64,000 nt of DNA, from contig JADPYG010000092.1 in the NCBI GenBank assembly GCA_017654735.1, positions 1 to 64,000 of the forward strand, in the 5' to 3' direction. The translations under genes were made by a program, and so were the position numbers. Shown in pieces: positions 45,701-56,885 of the stretch. The DNA is from Vishniacozyma victoriae. Taxonomy: Eukaryota; Basidiomycota; Tremellomycetes; Tremellales; Bulleribasidiaceae. Every line of letters begins with the position of its first letter. Within the stretch, counting starts at the first letter, position 1. Under the pieces are notes generated by a model that saw nothing but the letters and a program-made list of their open reading frames with translations, was not told the DNA's origin and made no database searches.

Positions 45701-46177
45701 TATCGATGATAAGGTGATGCAGATAGCGAACAAGATTGAGATACAAGATTGCTCTTAACGAGTGTGCGATAGTGTCGTTCAGATATCGGTGTCTGTCCGT
45801 CGGAGGGAGTAATCCGGAGTACCGACGATACGGGGGTTGACTTCTTGGTATCTCATCCGCTAATACCCTTCGCTGTCGTAGTGTCACGCGTCCGACGCTG
45901 ACTGCTAGCCGATAGAAGGATGACTCCATTACAGACTCCGTTTGAATTCCGGAGTAAAAAGGTAGAACAAGAGAGGATGTTGTTCTCATTCAGGGTAATG
46001 TTATCCGTAAAATCGGACGGACTTCGTTTGGAGTCATTCTACCCCTATCTCCCTCTTTTGACAACATATAAACCCCACATGCATCAGTCATGTCAAGGAA
46101 GCCCCACATCTACTCATCAGACGACTACTCCTTCATCCCTTCTTGTATCTCTTACTTGACAAACAAGAACAGATAGG
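45701..46177. promoter_or_regulatory. Divergent promoter, amadoriase / UNC-93-like MFS
   Basis: 477 bp between the two starts. It contains the inverted pair ACTCCG (45935-45940) and CGGAGT (45950-45955) separated by 9 bp, and another CCGGAGT at 45814-45820. Repeated CGGAGT half-sites suggest binding of a Zn2Cys6 factor, possibly the one encoded next door. Confidence 0.5.
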
Positions 46178-48059
46178 ATGTCACTCGACGCTGCTCCACC
46201 CAATACCCATGCTGGCGGTGATGATGACGCCCTAAGGACCAATACGAATCAACCCCTCTCCGCTCTACCTACGAACGAGCAGAACGAGCTTTACATCGAT
46301 AGAGAAGCTTATGAACGGGATATACCCAAATGGAAGAGGATCTGGCAGCATTCATTAACTCAGATGATCCTGCTCTCTATTCAAGCGTTCTGTGGTCCAG
46401 CGATGGCTGATGCTATTGCCGGTAAGTCCGCTCTTACGTCTACATTGGATATCATCTGATTTCAGGTCTCGGAGGAGGTGGTCTCGCAACTCCTCAGACT
46501 TCCAACATTGCGACAGCGATCAATTACACAATGTTGGCGACAATCTGTATGTTTGGAGGTCCAATCGTCAACAAACTGGGCACCAAGTGGTCACTCGTCC
46601 TTGGAGCTTGTTCTTTCCCAATCCGAGGATCAAGCTACTACTGTAATAGTAAATTCGGGAATCAATGGTACTTGATTCTGGGAGGTTTCTTTACTGGGAT
46701 CGGAAGTGGATGTTGGTAGTAAGTCCACTCTATCGTGATCGAAGATGGGAGCTGATGATAGTGTTGCCGAAGCTGGAAGTATCATGTCTTTGGCACCTAG
46801 GGGGGCGAGAGGAAAGTACCTTGCCCTCTGGATCGTCGCTCGAAATGTGAGTTGCCTTCATTTGCGTCTGATTCAGCACTAACAAGCAGCTCGGCCAATT
46901 AGTCGGCGGTGCTATCAAGTAAGTCCCATATACATCAAGTCAGGAATACAACTCACGATCAGCTTATCCAAGAACCACGTGAAAGGCGTCACAGGCGGAG
47001 TGACCCCCGACACATACATCGCCTTCCTCATTATCGAATGTATGGCGCTCCCATTTGCCCTCCTCATCTCTCCTTTAGAGAACGTGGTGCGATCCGATGG
47101 GACCCGAATCGTCATGGCTGAAAAGCTATCTACCAAGCAGGAAATCAAAAAGATTAAATATACAATGACTTCTAAACTGATTCTGTTATCGGCATTGTGG
47201 GCTGTTTGGTCCTTTTTCTATTCTGGTTCTTGGGTACGTGAATAGATACCATCGTGATGGTAGATGCTGATGGACAGAGTACATACCTCGGAACATACTT
47301 TACCGTTCGAGCTCGAGCACTATCGTCTCTTATTTCCCCTTTCTTCTGCATGTATGTACACTCTCCGACATCATCGTACAATGCTGATAACTAGTATCGG
47401 CTGTTTCGGACTAGGTCTAGTGCTAGATATGAAGAATACATCACAACGTCGTCGAGCCCAATACGGTATGGCGATGGTAGTAATCCTGAACCTTGGAGTC
47501 TACATCTGGTCAATTGTAATGCAGAGTCAATTCCAACGTTCCTCGCCTGGTAAAATCGACTGGGACGAGGACCTATACGCCAGGTCTTTCCTTCCCTATT
47601 TCATCGTTCAGACAACTGGACCGTTGAGTCAGAGTTATATGTACTGGCTACTCAGTTCTTTCGCTACCGATGCCCAAGGTAAGTCCCCTCTATCTTTTGG
47701 AACTGTCAGAGGAATTCAAGCTGACGTGCAGCGAACGTCAGAAATGGAGCTGCTTTCAGATCTTTAGAAGCCGTCGGTCAAGCGATCGCCTACGGTATGA
47801 ACACCCAAATCAAGACGACTCCCCTGATCGGATTGTACGTCCCCCCTTTCCTCTCACTTCTCAAGTAAGACGGCTGATGACTAGCTGCGTCACTCTGGGC
47901 TTGATGTGTGCGGCAGTAGTACCCATGTTCTTCCTCGTCAACTCTACTCCGAATGATATCCCGGCAGATGTCATTGCTGCGGAGATTGAAGCTAGGAGAA
48001 TGGAGGAAGAGTTCCCAGAGAAGGAGAAGACGGGAGCATCTCAAGTTAGGGAAGTATGA
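46178..48059 (+). CDS. UNC-93/DUF895-like MFS protein
   Basis: About ten exons, about 480 residues. The N-terminal 70 residues are hydrophilic; TM1 follows WKRIWQHSLTQMILLSIQAFCGPAMADAI, then GLGGGGLATPQTSNIATAINY, which is the UNC-93 family start. Later marks are GPIVNKLGTKW (loop 2), GGFFTGIGSGCWYVAEAGSIMSLAP and the central cytosolic loop KQEIKKIKYTMTSK. The C-terminal half includes the DWDEDLYARSFLPYF region and a charged tail ending REV. UNC-93-like proteins in fungi are poorly known; the fold is MFS, about 12 TM. It shares a promoter with the amadoriase. Confidence 0.85.
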
Positions 48060-48220
48060 TCTGCCTGTAGCAGGATGAGTCATTGTTAGATGTTATTCGT
48101 AAGCTTTGAAATTGGTTGTTATTGAGATTGGACTTGGTTGCATGCATCATGAATGCTGTTGGATCTATTGGACTCCATCGACCATTCCCCCATCCAGCCT
48201 AGTCAACCTCTGTGTGCAGG

Positions 48221-48874
48221 CTATACAACATCCCTTCCGATCCCGAATACCCAGAGCAGCTTGAGGGTGGTAGCGACCGGCAAACCGTATATGATACCCT
48301 TGATATTGGGAGTCCAAACAGCGGGGTTCCAGAGAATAGAGGAGGGAAGCTTGGTAGCAAAGGTAGTGTACCTGCAGTACGTCAGACATCTTCGTTACAT
48401 GGGTAGTATGTATGCTTACAACCAAAACTAGGCGTCAGCCGACTTGACCAAGGGGAGGAAGGGACTTACGTCTGATCCTAATGCGGTGTATACAGCTAAT
48501 TTGACTAGCCGCTGCTGCAGCTTCGGCTGAGCTCTCAAGGAGTCCTTAGCAAAGAGTACACATCCAATGAGAAGAACCATAATCATAGGATACGCTATGC
48601 ATCAGCATTCGAAGCTAGAACCGAGGACGTACATTGAGCATTCATAGTCCCAGCTAACTCTATCCTCAAAGATCCCACGATACCATCGGTCGCTTTATCG
48701 TATCCATCAGGTATTGATGCCATAAACATTCCAACAGGGTCCAAGATATGTTGGAATGTAAGTGGGAGTAGCGCTGCCTATCTCGTCAGTTGAGTCAACG
48801 AGAAGATGACTTACCACTTGCAGACCGATAAATGAGAATGACCACCAGTTCGGGAGGACATTTGGTTGAGCCAT
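48221..48874 (-). CDS. Small four-helix membrane protein of unknown function
   Basis: Assembled from four or five exons with canonical GTNNGT/AG boundaries, about 170 residues. It begins MAQPNVLPNWWSF and ends GIGRDVV. TM-like segments are FIGLQVAALLPLTFQHIL, AYPMIMVLLIGCVLF, VYTALGSDFWLYTTF and IIYGLPVATTLKLLWVF; an Arg-containing loop (SLRAQPKLQQRL) separates helices 2 and 3. Without splicing no long frame exists, so this gene is easy to miss. I know no named family; the topology resembles the 36604-37104 protein. Its 3' end faces the UNC-93-like gene about 160 bp away. Confidence 0.65.
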
Positions 48875-49680
48875 GATACTTAGTGGTCAGCGATATTCAT
48901 GTATCCCTGAAAGAAGAGAGAGGTGTTATATAGTAGAGTCCTACAAGTTGACTAGGTTGGATGAAGCCGAATGACCGAGAGATGACACTCCGCGGATCGC
49001 GTTCCGGATCCATCTAGGTGACTCGAGTTGACTGTGCTGTATTTGTTGTAGCTACCATGCAGCACGGTGTAGTGGGTCGGTTGGCGAAGCTCGTCTGAGG
49101 GCGTTGATGCTCAGAAAGAGTCTATTTAGTGTTGAGGATTCCGATAGGCGTTTTGTTCATAGGAACATGGACATGCCAATGAAACAATCAGTGTCGTGTT
49201 ACTCTTTTCGCATGAGCTTGATGGACCACGGAGATGTCACCTACACGTACATCAGACCTCTCCTGCAGTAGTACCATGCCCGCATTCAAGGATAGCGAGT
49301 AATGTGAATTGCATGTCAGGTCATATGGCGAAGATGACTAGACGGGTTAAAACACCCGAAATCAACTCTTTCTAGCTTCCCCCTTGAGCTGGCTGTGACC
49401 TTTACTCATCATTATCACGTACATATGCACCACGCACCCTTATACCACCAACTCGTAGCCTAGACGTCGAAGCCGATATCATGAAGAAAAGATGATCGTA
49501 TGTTGCGAAGGACGGCTAGAGGCATACGGATGCGACGCCCAAGACCAAAATAGGCTTGAAGAGAAAAATGACGGTCATTCGACTACCCGAAAACGTCACA
49601 GCCTTGGGACGCGTAGTTTCGCTGGGTACGTATGAGAAGAACCATATTTGATTGGAACATGCATTCACACATCATCCATC
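48875..49680. other. Intergenic region before the dehydrogenase-propeller gene
   Basis: 806 bp between two starts on opposite strands. A plus-strand frame with an ATG at about 49569 could be an additional 5' exon of the next gene, because it ends at a GTACGT-like donor, but no homology supports it. No other gene was recognised. Confidence 0.35.
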
Positions 49681-51643
49681 ATGCCCTACGCACCACTCCG
49701 GAGTCTCGCTGGGCGTGCCCATACGGTCATTGGAGCGGGAACTTTGGGTCGGAGGGTCGCGATGATGTGGCTAACCAACGGGGAGAAAGTGAATCTCTAG
49801 TGAGTCCAGCGTATCCGAGCAATGCTGATGGTAGTGATACGAATTCCAACACTCTCAACGAAGCAAAGAAGTATATCGATACCAATCTACCTTCGACGAT
49901 CAACAAGCTCGTCCCCGATGGCCGACCAGGCAAATTGGAGACATTTGAGAATATGAAGGACGCGTTAAAAGGAGCTTGGCTGGTTACCGAAGCTATACCA
50001 GAGATCAAGGATGCCAAGATTGATTTACTTGGGGAGCTGGATAAGGAATTAGGGAATGATGTTATTATCGCTACCAACTCTAGCTCATTTATGGCTAGTG
50101 AGTTGTTTGAAAAGGTGGACAATAAGGATAGACTGGTGAACACGCATTATTACATGCCTCCTGATTCCAAGTACGTCTCTCGATGACTCTTCATGGTCTA
50201 GCTAACGATAAGTCCGTTGGAAATCATGCCTCATGCTGGAACGGATGGGAGGATTGCACCCCTATTGCTGGAGGAGAGTAGGAGGCATGGACTGGTACCA
50301 TATCACGTGTGAGTAGTTCGTCTGCGCTTCAGAGTCGCGTTGATAAACAGTCGGAAGGAGTCAGTCGGTCTGATTGCCAATCGGTGAGTTCAATTCTCCC
50401 ATAATACAGGACCTCTGCTGATATCAGAATTTGGGCAGCTATCAAACGAGAATCCCTATTCGTAGTCGCCGAGGGCGTAGCCGAACCAGCCGAAGTCAAT
50501 TCACTCTTGAAACAAGTATTTGGAATCCCAGTATTCAGCGCAATCGATCAAGTTGGACTCGATGTCGCTAAGGATATCGAGGATCATTACTTGAAAGTAC
50601 GACCGGACATTACGAGGACAGACGCTTCCGAATTATTATCGAAATATATCAAGGATGGAAAGCTGGGAGTTAAAACCAAACATGGTTTCTTCGATTATGA
50701 CGACGATAAGAAAGCAACATCGACCGAAAAGGGACGTACGTTGATGTACCTCAACATCGCAAAGAACTCGATTTCTCAGATTGGCGCAAATGGAGGATCC
50801 GACAGTATTGTCATGCCTTCGGTCGGCCAGACGCCAGATGGGATTCAAGTCGATCAGAAGAATGGCAAAATGTACTGGACAGTCATGGGTTCACCCAAAA
50901 AGGCCGACGGACGAATCTGTTCAGCAAATACCGACGGTACCGACCTGAAGGACCTCATTAAACCAGGCTCAACGCATACGCCTAAACAAATCCAACTCCG
51001 AGGTGATGTCGTCTACTGGTGTGATCGAGAAGGAGGTCATATCATGAGCTGTCAAACCGACGGTACAGAGTTCAAAACGTTGTACGATTCAGCACCTGGA
51101 GAGGAGAGGCCTTTGGGAGACGCTACGAGATGGTGTGTTGGGATTACTGTTGACACCAAACGCGATTTGTTATATTGGACGCAAAAGGGGCCTAGTAAAG
51201 GTGGAGAGGGACGGCTGTTTAGGATGCAACTTGAAAAACCGGATACGATCCAGACGATCCTACATAAACTACCGGAACCTATCGATTTGGAACTGGATTC
51301 TTCTGGAGAGACTCTATATTGTAAGTCCTCTCCCCTTACAATACAGACTATTGACTCACGTGTAGGGACGGACAGAGGAGACCCACCATTCGGCAATACC
51401 CTCAACAAGATCTCCGTCTCCTCTCCCTTCGACGCAAATGCAGAGCCAGGGAAATCGTCCGCCGACCAAGTCATTGTCAATCATCTCCACGAGCCAATTG
51501 GGTTGGTGGGGGATTGGGAGAAGGGAGTGATGTATGTTGCTGAACTAGATGGTGGAATTTGGGAAGTCGAGTTGAAGGAGGGCGGGGGAAAGAGAAAGTT
51601 GTTGAATGAGGGCGGATATTTTACCGGGATCGCTTTGGTTTGA
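49681..51643 (+). CDS. 3-hydroxyacyl-CoA dehydrogenase fused to a YWTD-like beta-propeller
   Basis: Six exons, about 570 residues. The first half is a 3-hydroxyacyl-CoA dehydrogenase: HTVIGAGTLGRRVAMMW is the NAD-binding GxGxxG, TNSSSFMASELF and RLVNTHYYMPP carry the conserved Ser/Asn and catalytic His, and IWAAIKRESLFVVAEGVAEP to KHGFFDYD is the C-terminal helical domain. The second half, from about residue 300, has repeated propeller strands: GKMYWTVMG, VVYWCDREGG, DLLYWTQKG, ETLYW/TDRG and GVMYVAELDG. These YWTD-type repeats form a six-bladed propeller. The join is inside one open exon, so the fusion is real. Start at 49681 (MPYAPLRSLAGRA) gives a normal N-terminus; an upstream exon is possible. 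Confidence 0.82.
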
Positions 51644-52243
51644 TCCCAATTCCTACTTCATTGGACTCTTCGATACCGTATAGAGGGGATAGATGAATTT
51701 TAGATGATATCCAGGTGTAGTACTGATTAATGCTTGTAAGACGCGTCTTATAATCTGATCTTTTCCTTTGGTACATCGACCCCGTTCAATGACGGTGAGG
51801 GGATTGGGTCTTTCGTTTGGTTCTGCGATGGGTCGACATGATCACTTGCCCCGCGTCCGGTATTTTACACGATGTATCTCGCGTCAATCACCACGTTCGA
51901 GTCGAAGATACTCATCTCTCCGTGGAATACAGAAAAACTAGGTTCCACTCGCACTGATCAAGAGAAATGTCTGAGGTCAGTGCGTAAGGTGTCCGTATGT
52001 ATGCCTGTTCCGAATCGATGACCTAGTACACGATGTAATGTACAATTCGAGTCGAATAGCATCTCCAGCAAAGTTGAGTCAAGTCCCCTTCCGAAGTTAT
52101 GTAATCCAACTTTCATTCAACCCATTATGACAAATCACCCAACCTACTGTACTTCCATTCTTTCGTTCCCTCTCTTCTATTCTTATCCTCATTCCACTTC
52201 TCTCTTTTATTGATCCACTTGCCCTTCCACATCGTTTCTCAAC
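51644..52243. promoter_or_regulatory. Intergenic region before the 2OG-oxygenase tandem
   Basis: 600 bp, no gene recognised. The last 140 bp before the ATG are strikingly pyrimidine-rich (C/T tracts), a common feature of fungal core promoters. Confidence 0.4.
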
Positions 52244-54238
52244 ATGTCCACCAATGCCATAGGATCGTCCAATATCCATGGGACGGAACCGACGATAAGT
52301 TCACCCGGCAACGATCCAACCAATCAACCCGACCTAGTGGACACCGATCTATCAACCAATTTGAACGCCCTCCAACTCGGTCAACATACCCTTCCCATCA
52401 TGAGCCCCGACTCTACATCCAACTCTGACGACTCCGAAGGACATAGCTCGCCTATCGTACGGCCAGAAGGATGGGATAGCGATGAAAGTCACGACTCTGG
52501 GTACTGCTACCACGAGATGACCAGGCATGCGCTTAGGCTGTATAGGGAGCAGAGAGAGAGGGAAAAAACAGCTCCGATCCAGGCTCATTTGGAAGCTTTA
52601 CACCATGCTTTCCGCAACGTGGATCCCAAATATACTATTTTTGCTTTTGGAGGAACTATCCCGTCGACAAAGATCAAGTGTGAGGATCTGAGGCTACGAG
52701 TCTGGAAACAACCACCACCTGTCAAACCGATCGCAGAGAAGAATACGACTGGATACGATGGAAGGAACAAGATCAACAACTCGAACTCGGGCAAAGGAAG
52801 CGGCAATTTGGTAGAACCGCCCAGGCGACCTCAAGGGTGAGTCTTGGAAATTAGGATGATGAGCAAAACTGATGGAGCAGGACAGAGTTCACGTTCCCCT
52901 TGATGGGCGAGGAGGTCGAGAAACTCAAGAAATCTGCGCATGATGCTCCTTTTGGCAAAGGCAAGAAGACTGTGTATGACAAGAAATATCGACAGGCAAT
53001 GCAGATCACCGTACGAGTTCTATCTTGTTCTGATTTACAACTCTGAACTTCAGCCGGAAAGATTCGAGATCCACCCCGATCCAATTTCCACCACCAATAT
53101 CCTCGATCAGATCGCCAAGTCTCTGCATATGCCATGCAGACTTCGAGCCGAGAGAGCCAAACTCAATATCTACTCCCCGGGTGGGTTCTTTGATTGGCAC
53201 GTCGAGTGAGTAGATCTCTTTGTCGTGAGCCCGTGAGTTGAATGAGGCTGATCACCAAGTACGCTTCGCTCTCCTCAACATATCGGAACAATCGTTGTTG
53301 GCCTACCTGGTGCTTATGCCGGTGGGCAGTTGGAGGTGAGCCATGGCGGACCGTCAACCATTTTTGATTGGGGCAGACCTTGGCAAGAATACCAAAACAC
53401 CGGACCTATCCCATTTACCGAGGTTCAATGGGCATTCCTCTATGGCGATTGCGGACATAGGGTGAAACGAGTGGTTTTCGGTGATCGATTAACGATCGCC
53501 TACGATGTTTTCGCTGGATCTAAACGCGACGTCTCCGAAGCTCAAGCGCAAAGCGACGATATTTGCAAGGCCCTTCAACTTGCTTTGGAGGATCGCTCTG
53601 GATTCGCCAAAGGTGGTTGTATTTTGGCTTTCGGCTTATCTCACTCGTACCCCAAAACGCCAACAGGGTCATTATGGGAAGGTCTCGAAGCTCGACTCAA
53701 GGGTCCGGATGCGGTACTGCTTCAAGCAATCAACCGTTGCCGCCTAGTCTATTCGTTCAAAGCCGCTTTTCAACGTGGACGGCCCAGCATCGATGCCGAC
53801 GGGGACGAAGCTCGAGAGTGGGGTATTGCAAAGGAGGACAAACTCTCCAATACCGTTTTGAACGCAGCATATCGGAATGGTCTCACACGATTCGAGGTGC
53901 AGCTCCTCCATTCAAATCGAGGTTGAGCCATGCTGACAAACAGGTGATCTTGACTGATAAACCTGATGCCCTGGAGGGATTGACGGATGATGAGTTTGAT
54001 GAAGACCAACAATTTTACGAAACAATTGACCAGGATCAAGATGAGATCAAAGGGCTGGTCTGGGTTGATTACCCCCAGAGTTACGGGTTCTTGAACAAGC
54101 ATTATTGTATTGGAAATGCGGTAGGTCTTGCCCATCTTGCGATGGGTATCTGAACTGACTTTGTAGTGCGAAGAGGACGCTCAATCGTACTCCGGCGTGG
54201 CAGTCCTGGTCAAGATCCCTCCCGCGGATAAGCGATGA
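52244..54238 (+). CDS. Fungal 2OG-Fe(II) oxygenase-like protein, tandem copy 1
   Basis: About seven exons, roughly 560 residues. A Ser/Asp-rich N-terminus of about 120 residues precedes PIQAHLEALHHAFRNVDP and KYTIFAFGGTIP, shared almost word for word with the next gene. The oxygenase domain has AKLNIYSPGGFFDWHVD (H-x-D iron ligands, Asp codon split by a phase-2 intron), TIVVGLPGAYAGGQLEV, and WAFLYGDCGHRV with the distal His, followed by RLTIAYDVF (Arg/Thr strand for 2-oxoglutarate). This matches a fungal P4Hc-type family whose members have GLPG-x2-GG-x-L-V and Y-D-C-H-V motifs; substrates are unknown, protein hydroxylation is possible. The next two family members lie downstream. Confidence 0.82.
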
Positions 54239-54605
54239 TGTGTATGTCGAGTCGCCATGTGCTTGTAGTATTGTATTATGAATGAATACCAGTTGTCAGA
54301 GGCACAAGATAAGATAAGCGGTGAGTGATTACGTGAAAGTGATCGATGAAATTTGTGGACCTGATCGACCTTGACATCACATTCTGATTGATGAACACCG
54401 AGGGCCGCCGGCCCGGGAGACTGGCTGGGAGGTGCATCACGGGTACCAAGGGACATTGACATACGCCTTTGGAAGCATAGTCCGCTGCTCTGCTCACAAA
54501 GGTGCACACACCTCCACCAAAAGAATCGTGAATTCCCTCCCTCCACTTTCATCCACGACACGTTTCTCTTCCTTCTCTCATCATTATCATCAATCACTCA
54601 TCATC
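54239..54605. promoter_or_regulatory. Spacer between tandem 2OG-oxygenase genes
   Basis: 367 bp separating the two tandem copies. The last 60 bp before the second ATG are C/T-rich, as upstream of copy 1, suggesting the promoter was duplicated with the gene. A GATAAGATAAG sequence lies at about 54308-54318. No gene here. Confidence 0.35.
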
Positions 54606-56597
54606 ATGTCTGACCTCTCCTATAGAGATGCTATCAAAGTAGACGCGTCGTGTCAAGGTGAGTATGCAACAGCACCAGGGATTTCATTCCCCGGCGCCGT
54701 GGCAGCCGATTCCGAGACAATCGATTAAAACCCTTCCACCGCTATCGATCGACAAATCATCACCCTTCCTAACGAAGACATTTCGCCAGAGGATGACACT
54801 TTCAGTCCACCTACGGATACTAAATACGAGCCTCAGAGTCTCGCATCTGGAGAGAACCAACCACAGAATGATGTAGCCCGCCAAGCCATGTTTGATCAAT
54901 GGGAGTCGGAGAGGCGAAAGTCAGAAGCGACAAAAGCTGAGGAGTGGGAGAAGAAGAGGAAAGAGTCGATACAAGCTCACCTGGAAGCTTTACATTTAGC
55001 ATATCGAAATGTCGATCCTGAGTATACAGTATTCGCTTTCGGAGGAACCATACCCCCGGACGAGGTTGATGCTGAAAACTTGTCTCTTCATGTGACACGC
55101 TGGGGATCACTGGACGAAGTGGACACTCGATTCGATGGTCAAATGAGAAAACAGAGAGCAGGTACCAAGAATAGGACGAAGGCACCTAGTGCCAGGAAAG
55201 AGTGAATTTGTTCATATCGCTTTTTGTCACCAAGTTGACATCAGACCAATGACGGAATTCGGCTTTCCACTTATCGGCGAGAACGTCGAAGAGCTCTGCG
55301 GATACGCGTCCATCGCTCCTTTTGGAAAGGGAAACAAGTCGGTGGTCAATTTAGAATATCGAAAGGCATTGGAAATCAAGGTCTGTGAATGACTATAGAT
55401 TAGTGCTGATCTCAGCCCGATCAATACGAGCTTAAACCCGATCCCATTCTCAGGAACAATGATATCCTTGAGAAGATCGCAAGTACTCTTCACATGCCTT
55501 GCAAGCTTCGAGCCGAGCGAGCCAAACTCAACATATATCGAGAAGGAGGTTTCTTTCGCGCACATTGCGAGTAAGTTAGATCAAGGATATTGGACTGATG
55601 ATAGTACACCTCGATCCTCGGAACATGTTGGAACAATCGTCGTCGGGCTACCTGGAGCATACCTCGGTGGTAACTTGAATGTTGACCATGGGGGTTCCGA
55701 AGTTGAATTTGAGTGGGGCACACCAAGACCACATCACGACTTTTACTTCAAGAAATCGAGTGTGGTATCGTCCACCGAGATCCGATGGGCTTTCCTCTAT
55801 GGTGACTGCAAGCACGAAGTGTCGCCGGTCGATCAGGGCGCTCGACTGAGCGTCGCTTACGACGTCTTTACCATCCCAGAGATCGAAAGGGCTTCCGACG
55901 AAAGTACGGCCCAATCCGACGATATATACCAAGCCTTGCAGGTCGCTCTCGCCGATCACAAAGGTTTCGGAGAAGTCGGGTGCATGCTTGCATTCGGTCT
56001 ATCCCACTCGTACCCACAAACTACAGACGCATTCTGGAAAGGACTCGAAGCTCGACTTAAAGGTTCAGACGCCGTCTTACTACAAGGGGTTCAGCGATCT
56101 CAACTGGCGTATTCGTTCAGAGCGGTGTTCCAGCTGCCCCAAAACTCGGGAGGTGCCGATGCCGAACAGTTCGAAAATGCAGAGTACAGGGACCTCTCAG
56201 ATGCAGTCCTGTATGCAGTGTACCGCAATGGTCTGGATCGATATGAGGTAAGCTAAGAAAACTAGGCCTGATGAGGGGCTTGCTGACCTGAGCAGGTGGT
56301 ACTGGCAGACAAGCCAGACCAAGTGGAAGGAGCTGTGGAACAGGCTTATGGCGACCCCTACCTTTTCGACACGCTCGATCGCGAGCAGGAGGAAATGCCG
56401 CAGTTGGTTTGGGTAGATTATCCAGTTAGTTATGGCTTTAAGAATAAATACCTCTACATTGGAAACGGCGTGAGTCAGATTCCCGGAATCACCTGATATT
56501 AATAGTCAAGACGCTCATGATGTAGCCATGCGATCCTGCTGAAGCTTACTCGGGTGTGGTCATGTTGGTTCATATACCTCCTGGCAACGAGAGGTGA
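54606..56597 (+). CDS. Fungal 2OG-Fe(II) oxygenase-like protein, tandem copy 2
   Basis: About seven exons, roughly 540 residues. The first intron (54658-54789, 132 nt) is long for this region and must be removed, since the frame otherwise stops at 54728; its CTAAC branch is clear. Shared blocks with copy 1 are SIQAHLEALHLAYRNVDP, YTVFAFGGTIP, AKLNIYREGGFFRAHCD (H-x-D, Asp codon split at the same phase-2 intron), TIVVGLPGAYLGGNLNV, WAFLYGDCKHEV (distal His) and RLSVAYDVF. All metal and co-substrate residues are present, so it should be catalytically competent. Arose by tandem duplication. A DHA2 exporter converges from the right. Confidence 0.84.
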
Positions 56598-56885
56598 GGA
56601 TGATGTCATGTCACAATCGTGTTGCAGGGAGTCATCGTGTACTGTAATGTGTAAGACTGTATGTATGCATGTAAAGGTGTATGGATGGACCCAAAGTCAT
56701 AGATCCACTGCTGCGTGATGATTGAGTATCACCACCTCGATCTCAAGCCTCTCACCAGAGAGGTTGTCTTTCCGATCAAGGTCGGTTGCAAAGGAGCGTG
56801 CTTCACGAACGGGATCGGACATGAGATGCATTAAGAGGAGTGAAGAGGAAATATTGATCATATACACAAATTACCCATTCTCTAA
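56598..56885. other. Convergent intergenic region
   Basis: 288 bp between the ends of two converging genes. It holds both terminators; nothing else was recognised. Confidence 0.4.

Noticed and set aside
49569..49681. Possible additional 5' exon of the dehydrogenase-propeller gene
   Set aside because: A plausible ATG and donor exist, but no acceptor joins it in frame with clear family homology; the internal ATG at 49681 already gives a full NAD-binding start.
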